Below are positions 43,081-54,472 of a stretch of 64,000 nt of DNA, in pieces. The translations under genes and the position numbers were made by a program. Within the stretch, counting starts at the first letter, position 1, and each line of letters starts with the position of its first letter. The notes below the pieces were generated by a model. That model was not told the origin of the DNA. It did not search any database and saw only the letters and a list, made by a program, of their open reading frames with translations. The stretch is from Microbacterium paraoxydans (GTDB lineage: Bacteria; Actinomycetota; Actinomycetes; Actinomycetales; Microbacteriaceae): contig NZ_LT629770.1 of the NCBI RefSeq assembly GCF_900105335.1, positions 2,790,001-2,854,000 of the forward strand, in the 5' to 3' direction.

Positions 43081-43114
43081 AGAGGGCCCGGATGCTTCTG
43101 CATCCGGGCCCTCT
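43081..43114 (+). terminator. Terminator after groES
   Basis: Perfect 15-bp stem (43081-43095 with 43100-43114) and a TTCT loop, 46 bases past the groES stop. Confidence 0.85.
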
Positions 43115-43153
43115 TCTGCGTCCCGAACGGCGCGTCGCCCGGCGGCGCGGGCA

Positions 43154-43159
43154 TAGGGT
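43154..43159 (+). promoter_or_regulatory. -10 box for leaderless rarD transcript
   Basis: TAGGGT ends six bases before the GTG start at 43166; no ribosome binding site is seen. Confidence 0.5.
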
Positions 43160-43165
43160 TGTGCG

Positions 43166-44098
43166 GTGACCCCCGAGACGAGCCGCGCCACCCGGACGGC
43201 GGGCGTCGCGTACGCCGGGAGCGCCTACCTGCTGTGGGGCGTCCTGCCGCTCTACTTCCTCCTGCTGCAGCCCACCGGTCCGTGGGAGGTCGTGGCCTGG
43301 CGGGTGCTGCTCTCCTTCGTCTTCTGTCTCCTGCTGCTCACGGTCACCCGAGGATGGGCCGCCTTCCTCGCGATCGTCCGGAGTCCGCGACTGCTGGGGT
43401 GGACGGCCCTGGCCGGCCTCCTCATCTACGTCAACTGGCAGGTGTTCGTCCTCGGCACGCTGAGCGGGAAAGTCGTGGAGACGGCGCTCGGCTACTTCAT
43501 CAACCCGATCACGACCGTGCTGCTCGGCGTCTTCGTGCTCAAGGAGCGCCTCCGACGGCTGCAGTGGGTGGCCGTCGGCATCGCGGCCGCCGCGGTGGTC
43601 GTCATCGTCGTGGCGTACGGCGACGTCCCCTGGATCGCCTTGACGCTGACGGCCTCCTTCGGCCTGTACGGGCTCATCAAGAAGAAGATCGGCCCCGCCG
43701 TCGACGCGGTCAGCGGGCTGACGCTCGAGTCGTTCTGGCTGATCCCCATCGCGGTGGTGCAGCTCGTGATCGTGGCGACGACGCCCGTCGGACTCACGAT
43801 GGGGACGGCGGGCTGGTCGCACGCCGTGCTGCTGGCGTTCGCGGGGGTGGCCACAGCCGTCCCCCTGCTGCTGTTCGCGGCCGGGACACGTCGGGTCGAC
43901 CTCGCCGTGATCGGCATGCTGCAGTTCCTCACCCCGATCCTGCAGTTCGTGATCGGGGTCGCCGTGCTCCAGGAGCCGATGCCACCGGAGCGCTGGATCG
44001 GGTTCGTCCTGGTGTGGATCGCGATCGCGGTCTTCGTCGTCGATCTGCTCCTCGCCGCGCGGCGCGGCCGCCGGGACACCCCCGCCGCGGGGTTCTGA
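43166..44098 (+). CDS. rarD: EamA-family transporter, RarD type
   Basis: 310 residues with about ten membrane helices. YLLWGVLPLYFLLLQPTGPWEVVAWR (AYLLWG-P-Y) is the RarD start; FVLGTLSGKVVETALGYFINP, ending GYFINPLxxVLLG-like, is the RarD signature. Drug/metabolite superfamily; substrate unknown (RarD is named for chloramphenicol sensitivity in E. coli-type bacteria but is otherwise uncharacterised). Stands alone between two terminator-bounded units. Confidence 0.88.
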   Translation: MTPETSRATRTAGVAYAGSAYLLWGVLPLYFLLLQPTGPWEVVAWRVLLSFVFCLLLLTVTRGWAAFLAIVRSPRLLGWTALAGLLIYVNWQVFVLGTLSGKVVETALGYFINPITTVLLGVFVLKERLRRLQWVAVGIAAAAVVVIVVAYGDVPWIALTLTASFGLYGLIKKKIGPAVDAVSGLTLESFWLIPIAVVQLVIVATTPVGLTMGTAGWSHAVLLAFAGVATAVPLLLFAAGTRRVDLAVIGMLQFLTPILQFVIGVAVLQEPMPPERWIGFVLVWIAIAVFVVDLLLAARRGRRDTPAAGF

Positions 44099-44242
44099 TC
44101 CCGCCCGCTCGCAGGCGGAAACAGCGGTCCTGGATCGTTAACGCACCGAGATACTTGCCCCTCCTGCGCGCGGGGCGCACGCCCTAGTGTTAGAGCACCC
44201 GACTGTGGTCACCATCCACGTTCGTTTACGCAAGGGAGCATC

Positions 44243-45499
44243 ATGAACGCACTGAAGGGCTCGCGCAGCGCGAGGATCTTCGCCGGGATCGCGCTGGTCA
44301 GCGCTTCCGCCCTCATCATCGCGGGCTGCAGCAGCACGCCGAACGCGGAGCCGTCGGACGGGGGTGGCGACAAGCCGGCCGCCGACCTGACGCTCAAGCT
44401 CGGTTCGCTGCTGCCGGCCACCGGCACGCTCGCGTTCCTGGGCGCGCCGATGGAGGCCGGTGTCCAGCTCGCCGTCAACCAGATCAACGAGGCCGACGCC
44501 GGCATCACGATCGACGTCAGCACGGCCGACGAGGGCGACCTCGACAACAAGGCCTACGAGACCTCCATCAACAACCTGCGCAACGACGACATCACCGCCA
44601 TGATCGGCGCGGCGTCCTCCAGCGTCACCAAGCTGATCCTCGACGGCAACGCGGGCGCGGACATCCTCACCGTGTCCCCGTCGAACACCTCGCCGGACTT
44701 CACGGGCATCAATCCGCTGTACTTCCGGACCGCGCCGAGCGACAACCTCCAGGGCGAGGTCCTCGGCAACGAGATCGCCGAGGACGGCCACAAGACGCTG
44801 GGCATCATCTACCAGAACGACCCGTACGGCACGGGGCTGTTCGAGGCGATCAAGGCCACCTTCGAGAGCACCGGCGGCGAGGTCGTCGCCGACGCGTCGT
44901 ACAACCAGGGTGACGGTCAGTTCAACGCGCAGGTCTCGGAGATCGCCGCGGCGAACCCGGACGCGGTCGCGGTCGTCTCCTACGACCAGTTCGCCACCAT
45001 CGCGCCGCTGCTCGGCAACGCCGGGGTCGACACCGGGTCCCTGTACCTCGTCGACGGCAACCTCAAGGACTGGGGCTCGGACGTCTCGGTCAGCCTCGAG
45101 GGCTCGAAGGGCACCCGTGCCGGTGCTGAGCTGCCGCAGGACTTCCTCGACCAGCTGAACGAGGTCTGGACGGCCGAGGGCAACGACCCGATCGACGCCG
45201 TGACCTACTCGGCCGAGGCGTACGACGCTGTGGTGCTGATCGCCCTGGCGGCGCTGAAGGCCGGCTCGGTCGAGGGCCCGGACATCGCGGCCGAGATGAT
45301 CACCGTCTCCGGCGGTGACGGCGACGGCGAGAAGTGCGACAACTTCGCCGATTGCGCCGCGATCATCAACGACGGCGGCACGCCGGACTACGACGGTCTC
45401 TCCGGCGAGATCACGTTCGACGAGAACAACGACCCGAAGGGTGCCGCGATCGGCGTCTACGAGTTCGACGCCGAGAACGTCACCTCGCGCATCAAGTAA
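44243..45499 (+). CDS. ABC transporter substrate-binding lipoprotein, branched-chain amino-acid type
   Basis: 418 residues. Lipoprotein signal (about 1-29) with the lipobox LIAGC, then a Ser/Gly/Asp linker and a two-lobe periplasmic-binding fold (Peripla_BP_6) with LKLGSLLPATGTLAFLGAPM and GIIYQNDPYGTGLFEAIK. It should deliver leucine/isoleucine/valine or a related compound to the LivHMGF permease encoded on the other strand immediately downstream. It is convergent to that operon rather than part of it, which allows independent expression. Ribosome binding site AAGGGAG. Confidence 0.9.
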   Translation: MNALKGSRSARIFAGIALVSASALIIAGCSSTPNAEPSDGGGDKPAADLTLKLGSLLPATGTLAFLGAPMEAGVQLAVNQINEADAGITIDVSTADEGDLDNKAYETSINNLRNDDITAMIGAASSSVTKLILDGNAGADILTVSPSNTSPDFTGINPLYFRTAPSDNLQGEVLGNEIAEDGHKTLGIIYQNDPYGTGLFEAIKATFESTGGEVVADASYNQGDGQFNAQVSEIAAANPDAVAVVSYDQFATIAPLLGNAGVDTGSLYLVDGNLKDWGSDVSVSLEGSKGTRAGAELPQDFLDQLNEVWTAEGNDPIDAVTYSAEAYDAVVLIALAALKAGSVEGPDIAAEMITVSGGDGDGEKCDNFADCAAIINDGGTPDYDGLSGEITFDENNDPKGAAIGVYEFDAENVTSRIK

Positions 45500-45506
45500 C
45501 GCAGCG

Positions 45507-45550
45507 ACGACGAAGGCCCCGGATGCTTCGGCATCCGGGGCCTTCGTCGT
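45507..45550. terminator. Bidirectional terminator between the binding-protein gene and livF
   Basis: Perfect 20-bp stem (45507-45526 with 45531-45550) with a TTCG loop, between two convergent genes. Confidence 0.9.
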
Positions 45551-45564
45551 ACCAGGAACCGGCC

Positions 45565-46328
45565 TCAGGCGGCGTCGGTGCCGAGGGTGCCCAGGTAGAG
45601 GCCGATGACCTTCGGGTCGTTCAACAGCTCCCGGCCGGTGCCCTCGTAGGCGTCCTTGCCCTGGTCGAGCACGTATCCGCGGTCGCAGATCTGCAGGCAC
45701 CGACGGGCGTTCTGCTCGACCATGATCGTCGTGACGCCCGCCTTGTTGATGTCGGAGACGCGGATGAAGGCGTCGTCCTGCCGCACGGGGGAGAGGCCGG
45801 CGGACGGCTCGTCGAGCAGCAGCACCGACGGGTCCATCATGAGAGCCCGCGACATGGCGACCATCTGCCGCTCGCCGCCGGAGAGCGAGCCGGCACGCTG
45901 CTTCAGACGCTTGCCGATCTCCGCGAAGATGCTGCTGACGAACTCGAGCCGCCCCGCGAAGATCTTCGGGTTCTGGTAGAGACCCATCTCCAGGTTCTCC
46001 TGGATGGTGAGCGACGGGAACACGTTGTTCGTCTGCGGCACGAAGGCCACACCGCGGCGCACGAGCTTGTCGGCCTTGAGGCCGACGATGCTCTCGCCTT
46101 TGACCGTGATGTCGCCTTCGCGGACGTTGACCATGCCGAAGATCGCCTTGAGGAGCGTCGACTTCCCGGCGCCGTTCGGGCCGATGATGCCGATGAGCTC
46201 GCCCTGGCGGGCGACGAGGTTCGCGCCGTTGAGGATGTTCACTCCCGGCAGGTAGCCGGCGTGCACGTCCTTCAGCTCGACGACCACGTCGTCGGCCGGG
46301 GCGGCGCTTTCGGCGGGGGTTGCGGTGC

Positions 46329-46332
<4 letters not shown>
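45565..46332 (-). CDS. livF: Branched-chain amino-acid ABC transporter ATPase LivF
   Basis: 255 residues, ATG overlapping the livG stop (ATGA). Walker A GPNGAGKST, Q-loop region FVPQTNNVFPSLTI, signature LSGGERQM, Walker B SVLLLDEPSAGL. LivF-type: VRRGVAFVPQ and short C-terminus. Powers import through LivH/LivM with LivG. Confidence 0.95.
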
Positions 46333-47316
<984 letters not shown>

Positions 47317-47327
<11 letters not shown>

Positions 47328-48294
47328 AGGTCATCTCCCTCTTGTTCCCCAGGATGCCCTGCGGGCGGAACACGACGATGAGCATCAGCACGATGCCGAT
47401 GAGGATATAGCGCACCACGTCGGCCTGAGCGCTCGTCATGGGCAGGTAGCCGGCCGTGGCCATCGCGGGGAGGAGCGCGCCGAGGAAGGCGAACACCACC
47501 CAGAACAGCACGGCGCCGAGCGTCGGGCCGAACACCGTGGCCGCGCCGCCGAGGAGCAGGATCGTCCACAGGAAGAACGTCAGCGACGTGGAGTAGCTGC
47601 CGGGGATGACCGCCGACGGCAGGACGAAGACGATGCCGCCGAGCGCACCGATCACGCCACCCACCACGAGTGCCTGCATCTTGTAGGCGAAGACGTTCTT
47701 GCCGAGCGAGCGCACGGCGTCCTCGTCCTCGCGGATGCCCTTGAGCACGCGACCCCAGGGGCTGCGCATGAGCGCCCAGACCACGAGGATCGTGAGAGCG
47801 AGGGTGAGCAGTCCGAACACCCGCACCCAGAGGTCGTTGGCGTTGTACGTCCACGGGCCGAAGCCGTAGGTCCCCGGGGGGAAGGGGTTCGCGTCGCGGA
47901 AGCTCTGGTGGTAGCCGGAGAGACCGCCGGCGGAGTTCGTCCAGTCCTTGAAGAGCTCGGTGACGAACATCAGGCGCACGACCTCCGCGGCCGCGATGGT
48001 CGCGATGGCCAGGTAGTCGGCGCGCAGCCGCAGCGTCGGGATGCCCAGCAGCAGGGCGAAGAGCGCGCCGCCGGTGATGCCGACGAGCACGCCCAGCCAC
48101 CACGGGAAGCCGAAGGTGAGGATCGAGATCGCGTAGCCGTAGCCGCCGATCGCCATGAACGCCGCCATGCCGAAGTTGAGCAGACCCGTGTACCCGAAGT
48201 GCACCGCGAGGCCCGTGGCCGCGAGCGCGTAGGCGATCGTCGTCGGGCTGAACAGGTAGGAGGCGGTGTTGCCGAAGATGCTTCCGAAGTCCAT
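47317..48294 (-). CDS. livM: Branched-chain amino-acid ABC transporter permease LivM
   Basis: 325 residues, eight to ten membrane helices. LivM features: GYTGLLNFGMAAFMAIGGYG near the start and the EAA-like loop VWALMRSPWGRVLKGIREDEDA. ATG 48294 is three bases after the livH stop. The end, VVFRPQGILGNKREM, matches the end of LivH, as usual for this pair. Confidence 0.94.
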
Positions 48295-48297
48295 GCG

Positions 48298-49650
48298 TCA
48301 GCCCAACCTTTCCTTGCGTCCGAGGATGCCCTGCGGTCGCACGAGCAGGATGATGATCAGCGCGACGAGGGCGCTGGCGTACTTGAGGTCGGTCGGCACC
48401 CCGAGGAGCGTCGAGACCTCGACCGCGAGGCCGACGATGATCGAGCCGATCAGGGCGCCGATCGCGGAGCCGAGACCGCCGAGCGTGATGGCGCAGAACA
48501 TCAGCAGCAGCATCTGCATGCCCATGTCCCACTTCACGCCGGGGCGGAAGTACGCCCAGAGGATGCCGGAGATCGCGGCCAGGGTGCCGGCGAGGATCCA
48601 GACGACGCGGATGACCTTGTCCACGTCGATGCCGGAGGCGGCGGCGAGCTGCGGGTTATCCGAGATCGCCCTCGTCGCCTTCCCGATGCGGGTGCGGGTG
48701 AGGAAGAACGCGACGCCGAGGATCACGATGATGCTCGTGGCCATGCCGATCATGTCGATGTACGACAGGGAGATCGGACCGAGGCGGATCGGCTCCGGGC
48801 TCGCGCCGGGCAGCTGATAGGTGCTGCCGCCGATGATGTACTGCAGGCCGTAGCGCAGGGCCAGCGAGAGGCCGATGCTGACGATCATGAGCTGGACGAC
48901 GCCCAGTCCGCGCCGACGCAGCGGCTTCCAGATGCCGGCGTCGAGCGCCCAGCCGAGTGCCGCGCCGCCGATGACCGCGGCGATGATGCCGGCCCACAGC
49001 GGGAGCTGCCAGAAGGAGGTGACGACGAGGGTGATCACCGCGCCCCACGTCACCATCTCGCCGTGCGCGAAGTTCGACAGCCGGGTCGTGCCGTAGATGA
49101 GCGCGGCGCCCATCGAGGCGAGCCCCAGCAGAAGCCCGAAGTTCAGGCCGCCCACCAGGCGCGACAGGAGCTGGTCGAGGAAGGAGACGGTCACCCGCTC
49201 TCCCTCGCCGAGGAAGAGGTTCACGATCTTCGTCCCGGTGAGCCCGAACTCCAGCTCGAATGAGGCGGTCGTGCCCGAGACGGGCTGGATCCCCTCGGGG
49301 AGCTGCGTCGCGTCGACGATCACGCCGTCCGGAAGCGTGGACTCGTCCACCGTGAGGGTGTACGTCTCCTTCTCCGGCACGTACAGGCGCCACTTGCCCT
49401 CGGCGTCGGTCTCGGTCTCGGCGTCGAAGCCGTTGCCCTCGATCGTCATCACGACTCCCTCGACGGGCTCGTCGCCGTCGGTGACGACCCCGGCGAAGTA
49501 GAAGTCGGTGACCTCCTGCCCGTCGTCCGTGGTCTCGGCGGAGGCCGCTGAGGGAGGGAGCAGGAGCGATGCCGCGAGCGCCATCAGGATTCCGAAGAAG
49601 GCGAAGGCCCAAGGGCGCTTTCGCGGTCCGGCGAGTGCTGTGGGTCCCAC
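48298..49650 (-). CDS. livH: LivH-type ABC permease with an N-terminal exported beta-sandwich domain
   Basis: 450 residues from GTG 49650, after a GGAGG ribosome binding site; ordinary LivH is near 300. Residues 1-39 look like a signal peptide (ending SAASAE); about 45-135 look like a carboxypeptidase-regulatory/SpaA-type beta sandwich (FAGVVTDGDEPVEGVVMTI, DAEGKWRLYVPEKETYTLTV); the permease core begins about residue 155 with LNFGLLLGLASMGAALIYG and contains AISDNPQLAAASGID. The extra domain would sit outside the membrane, where it could contact the binding protein or the wall. Frameshift artefact is unlikely because the fusion is in one frame with one start. Confidence 0.85.
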   Translation of the reverse strand: MGPTALAGPRKRPWAFAFFGILMALAASLLLPPSAASAETTDDGQEVTDFYFAGVVTDGDEPVEGVVMTIEGNGFDAETETDAEGKWRLYVPEKETYTLTVDESTLPDGVIVDATQLPEGIQPVSGTTASFELEFGLTGTKIVNLFLGEGERVTVSFLDQLLSRLVGGLNFGLLLGLASMGAALIYGTTRLSNFAHGEMVTWGAVITLVVTSFWQLPLWAGIIAAVIGGAALGWALDAGIWKPLRRRGLGVVQLMIVSIGLSLALRYGLQYIIGGSTYQLPGASPEPIRLGPISLSYIDMIGMATSIIVILGVAFFLTRTRIGKATRAISDNPQLAAASGIDVDKVIRVVWILAGTLAAISGILWAYFRPGVKWDMGMQMLLLMFCAITLGGLGSAIGALIGSIIVGLAVEVSTLLGVPTDLKYASALVALIIILLVRPQGILGRKERLG

Positions 49651-51404
<1,754 letters not shown>

Positions 51405-51427
51405 CCGCGACCCCCGCAGGGGGACGC

Positions 51428-51462
51428 ACGAGGGGCCGGATGCGCTGCATCCGGCCCCTCGT
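51428..51462. terminator. Terminator after guaB
   Basis: Perfect 16-bp stem (51428-51443 with 51447-51462), three-base loop, between guaB and a convergent gene. Confidence 0.85.
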
Positions 51463-51476
51463 CGTTCGCGGTGCGG

Positions 51477-51887
51477 TCAGCCGCAGCGGTAGGTGACGCC
51501 GCCGACGTCCCAGACCCCGGGGCCGAGCTCGGCGCACGTCCCGATCACGCCGGCCAGCACGGTCGCCAGCAGGATGATGCCGATGATCGCGAAGATCGTC
51601 AGGACGGCGCCGACGATGATGCCGGCGATCGCGATGCCCTTGGGGGCCTTCGCCTTGCCGAGCTGCACGGCGGCGATGATGCTGAGGATGAGGCCGACCG
51701 GCGGCAGCAGGAACGCCAGCACGAGGCCGATGATCGACAGCACCCGTCCTGGGGGCGACGTCGGCACGTCCTGCGCGTAGGGGGTGCCGGGTAGGGGAGC
51801 GGAGGCGGCGGGATACGGCGAGGGCGTGCCGCCGGGAGGTGGCGGGTTGTACGGCGGCGGGGCGTCGGGCGGCGGTGTATCGGTCAT
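51477..51887 (-). CDS. DUF4190-type small membrane protein
   Basis: 136 residues from ATG 51887, after GAGGAGAG. A Pro-rich N-terminus (1-45, repeated PPP and PY) and two membrane helices (about 49-73 and 83-112) joined by the short QLGKAKAPKGIAIAG loop typical of DUF4190, then a short exported end with two Cys. Function unknown; the proline-rich tail suggests protein binding on the cytoplasmic side. Confidence 0.8.
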   Translation of the reverse strand: MTDTPPPDAPPPYNPPPPGGTPSPYPAASAPLPGTPYAQDVPTSPPGRVLSIIGLVLAFLLPPVGLILSIIAAVQLGKAKAPKGIAIAGIIVGAVLTIFAIIGIILLATVLAGVIGTCAELGPGVWDVGGVTYRCG

Positions 51888-51975
51888 GATCTCTCCTCGG
51901 TTCCGGTCGTAGCCCAGAGCGTAGCGACGGCGGGCCGGGCATGCCATCCCCCTTTCGCGGCCGGCGGGCCGCGCG

Positions 51976-51981
51976 TACGGT
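51976..51981 (+). promoter_or_regulatory. -10 box for leaderless DUF2277 transcript
   Basis: TACGGT ends six bases before ATG 51988; no ribosome binding site. Confidence 0.5.
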
Positions 51982-51987
51982 GCCGGT

Positions 51988-52299
51988 ATGTGCCGGAACA
52001 TCGTGCCTCTGAACAACCTCGAGCCCGCGGCCACCGACGAGGAGTGCCGCGAGGCTGCGCTCCAGTTCGTCCGCAAGATCTCCGGGACGACGGCGCCGTC
52101 GCGGGCGAACCGTGAGGTCTTCGATCGCGCGGTGGCCGAGATCGCCGTGGCCACGCGGCGGCTGCTCGATGACCTCGTGACCGCGGCGCCGCCCAAGAAC
52201 CGCGAGGAGCAGGCGGCGAAGAGGCGGGCGCGATCGGCGGAGCGGTACGAGGCGATCCGGCTCTACCAGGAGGAGAAGCGGGCGGCGCGCGCGGGCTGA
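51988..52299 (+). CDS. DUF2277 family protein
   Basis: 103 residues, entirely helical. MCRNI at the start, then EPAATDEECREAALQFVRKISG, is the DUF2277 pattern; the conserved Cys3 and Arg4 are kept. Cytoplasmic; no known function for the family. Similar helical fragments resemble the DNA repair/HhH region of some actinobacterial proteins, but that is weak. Confidence 0.85.
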   Translation: MCRNIVPLNNLEPAATDEECREAALQFVRKISGTTAPSRANREVFDRAVAEIAVATRRLLDDLVTAAPPKNREEQAAKRRARSAERYEAIRLYQEEKRAARAG

Positions 52300-52436
52300 G
52301 CGCTGCGGGCCGGGGGTGGAGCCCTGTGCCAGAATCGACGTACCCCGCTCGACTTTCCCTGCGGCCCGGTGATGAAGGCACCGCGGTCGCACCGCCGAAT
52401 CCCCTCGGCAGGGAATCTCCCCAAGGAGAGCTGTAC

Positions 52437-53483
52437 ATGGCTGAGGTCCCCCCTCGCATCCTCGTCGTCGACGACGACCACGACGTCGCCCTGCTTGTGA
52501 AGACCGTCCTGGAACGGCGTGCGGGCTGCGTCGTCGATCTCGCGGACGACGGCCGGTCGGCGCTCGAGAAGGCCGCGGCGGTGAAACCCGACGTGGTCGT
52601 CACCGACATCGAGATGCCGGGACTCGGTGGTCTGGAGCTGCTCGCGGAGCTGCGCCGCGTCATGCCCACCGTGCCGGTCATCGTCATGACGGCGCACGTC
52701 TCGGTCGAGTACGCGGTGTCCGCGCTCCGGGCGCAGGCCGACGAGTTCCTCACCAAGCCGCTCGACAACGCCCGGCTCGTGGAGTCGGTCACCCGGCTCG
52801 TCGAGGAGTCCCGGCGCCGGAAGGCGGAGGCGAGGACCGGTGAGGTCGTCCTCGCGATCGGAGCGCACCCGGACGACGTCGAGATCGGTGTCGGCGGCAT
52901 CCTCGCAGCCCATGCCGCCGCCGGCGATCGCATCACCATCCTCACGCTCTCCCGCGGAGCGCGCGGCGGTGATGCCGACAGCCGCCAGCACGAGTCCCTC
53001 GCCGCCGCCGAGCAGCTGGGTGCCCGGCTGTTCGTGAAAGACCTCGTCGACACCGAGATCTCCGGCGGCGGGTCGACCGTCCGCCTCATCGAGGAGGTCG
53101 TGCAGGAGATCCAGCCGACCATCGTCTACACGCACTCGCACCACGACCGCCACCAGGATCACCGCGCGGTGAACGAGGCGACGATCGTCGCGACACGCCG
53201 CGTCGGCACGGTCGCGTGCTACCAGAGCCCCTCCGCGACCATCGACTACCGGCCCACGCGCTTCGTCCGCATCGACCGCTTCCTCGACGACAAGCTGCGG
53301 CTGCTGGAGTGCTTCCAGTCCCAGGCAGCCGCGAACCGGGAGTACCTCGCGCCGGAGTTCGTCACGGCCACCGCCCGCTACTGGTCGCGGTTCGGCGGCG
53401 GCGTGGCCGTCGAGCCGCTGGAGGTCGTGCGCGAGACCGCCGAGTTCATCGGCGCCCATGAACTGACCCGACGGGAGAGCTGA
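52437..53483 (+). CDS. Response-regulator receiver domain fused to a PIG-L (LmbE-like) deacetylase
   Basis: 348 residues from ATG 52437, after AAGGAGAG. Receiver domain (about 6-122): DDD at 12-14, phosphoacceptor Asp57 in VTDIEMPG, Thr85 in VMTAH, Lys107 in TKPL, all intact. A short helix (122-133) leads to a PIG-L deacetylase domain (about 135-345) with the zinc motif HPDD at 144-147 and HSHHDRHQDH at 233-242. PIG-L enzymes remove acetyl groups from GlcNAc-type substrates in the cytoplasm. Here the output of a phosphorelay appears to be an enzyme, not DNA binding. First gene of a seven-gene coupled operon; TGATG junction with the next. Confidence 0.9.
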   Translation: MAEVPPRILVVDDDHDVALLVKTVLERRAGCVVDLADDGRSALEKAAAVKPDVVVTDIEMPGLGGLELLAELRRVMPTVPVIVMTAHVSVEYAVSALRAQADEFLTKPLDNARLVESVTRLVEESRRRKAEARTGEVVLAIGAHPDDVEIGVGGILAAHAAAGDRITILTLSRGARGGDADSRQHESLAAAEQLGARLFVKDLVDTEISGGGSTVRLIEEVVQEIQPTIVYTHSHHDRHQDHRAVNEATIVATRRVGTVACYQSPSATIDYRPTRFVRIDRFLDDKLRLLECFQSQAAANREYLAPEFVTATARYWSRFGGGVAVEPLEVVRETAEFIGAHELTRRES

Positions 53484-54472
53484 TGACGAAGCGCGTACTG
53501 GTCACCGGAGCCGGGGGCCCCGCCGGAGTCGCGGTGATCCGCTCCCTGCTGCGACGGTCCGATCTGAAGGTCTTCGCGGCCGACATGGACGGCTGGGCGA
53601 GCGGCCTCTACCTCGTTCCGCCGGCGCAGCGTCGTCTGGTTCCCCCGGGGCGGGACGCGGACTTCGTGCCGGCGATCGCGCGGATGGTCGCCGAGGACGG
53701 TCTCGACCTCGTGATCTCCACCGTCGACGTGGAGCTGATAGCGCTCGCGGACCGCCGGGACGAGCTGGCCCCGGCCGTCCTCGCCGCGCCGCCCGCCGAC
53801 ACGCTGCACACCGCCCTCGACAAGCTCGCCCTCGCGGAGCGCTGCGCGCCGACCGGTCGTGTGCCGCGCACCGTGCTCGCCGGCCCGGACGCCGCGGAGG
53901 TCGCGTGGGAGTTCCCCGTGTTCGCCAAGCCCCGGCAGGGCGCGGGCAGCCGCGGCGTGCGCCTCGTCCCCGACGCGGACGCGCTCGCCGCCCTCCCCAC
54001 GGATGAGGGGCTGATCGTGCAGGACTTCCTCCCGGGCGAGGAGTACTCGGTCGATGTGATCGCCGACGCCTCCGGCGGCGTGGTCGCCGCGGTGCCGCGC
54101 ACCCGTGCCCGCGTGGACTCCGGGGTCGCGATCGCCGGCCGCACCCTCCGCGACCCCGAGCTCGAGGAGACCGCCGCCGCCATCGCGCGGGCGATCGGCC
54201 TGGTCGGCGTCGCCAACGTGCAGCTCCGCCGCGATCGCGACGGGCGCGCCGTGCTGCTCGAGGTCAACCCGCGCTTCCCCGGCGCGCTCCCGCTGACGAT
54301 CGCCGCCGGAGTCGACATCCCGTCGCTCGTCGCCGACCTCTTCCTCGGCCGGGAGATCCCGGTGCAGGTGCCCTTCCGTGAGGTCGCCTCCGTGCGCTTC
54401 CTGGAGGACGTGATCGTCGAGGTCGACGACGTGCTCGTGTCGGCGCACGCCGGTCACCAGGAGGAGCTGTGA
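53483..54472 (+). CDS. ATP-grasp enzyme, carbamoyl-phosphate-synthase-like
   Basis: 329 residues, sharing a base with the preceding stop (TGATG). N-terminal Rossmann-like pre-grasp domain (VLVTGAGGPAGVAVI), then the ATP-grasp core with FPVFAKPRQGAGSRGV and the metal-binding LLEVNPRFPG. Ligates a carboxylate to an amine or thiol by an acyl-phosphate. The closest general type is the PylC/CarB-like ATP-grasp proteins found in sugar and peptide modification clusters; substrate unknown. In this operon it may build or attach a substituent on the product of the glycosyltransferase. Confidence 0.85.
   Translation: MTKRVLVTGAGGPAGVAVIRSLLRRSDLKVFAADMDGWASGLYLVPPAQRRLVPPGRDADFVPAIARMVAEDGLDLVISTVDVELIALADRRDELAPAVLAAPPADTLHTALDKLALAERCAPTGRVPRTVLAGPDAAEVAWEFPVFAKPRQGAGSRGVRLVPDADALAALPTDEGLIVQDFLPGEEYSVDVIADASGGVVAAVPRTRARVDSGVAIAGRTLRDPELEETAAAIARAIGLVGVANVQLRRDRDGRAVLLEVNPRFPGALPLTIAAGVDIPSLVADLFLGREIPVQVPFREVASVRFLEDVIVEVDDVLVSAHAGHQEEL

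Noticed and set aside
52326..53483. Longer REC-PIG-L protein starting at 52326
   Set aside because: The extra 37 residues are unlike receiver domains, and AAGGAGAG is well placed for ATG 52437.
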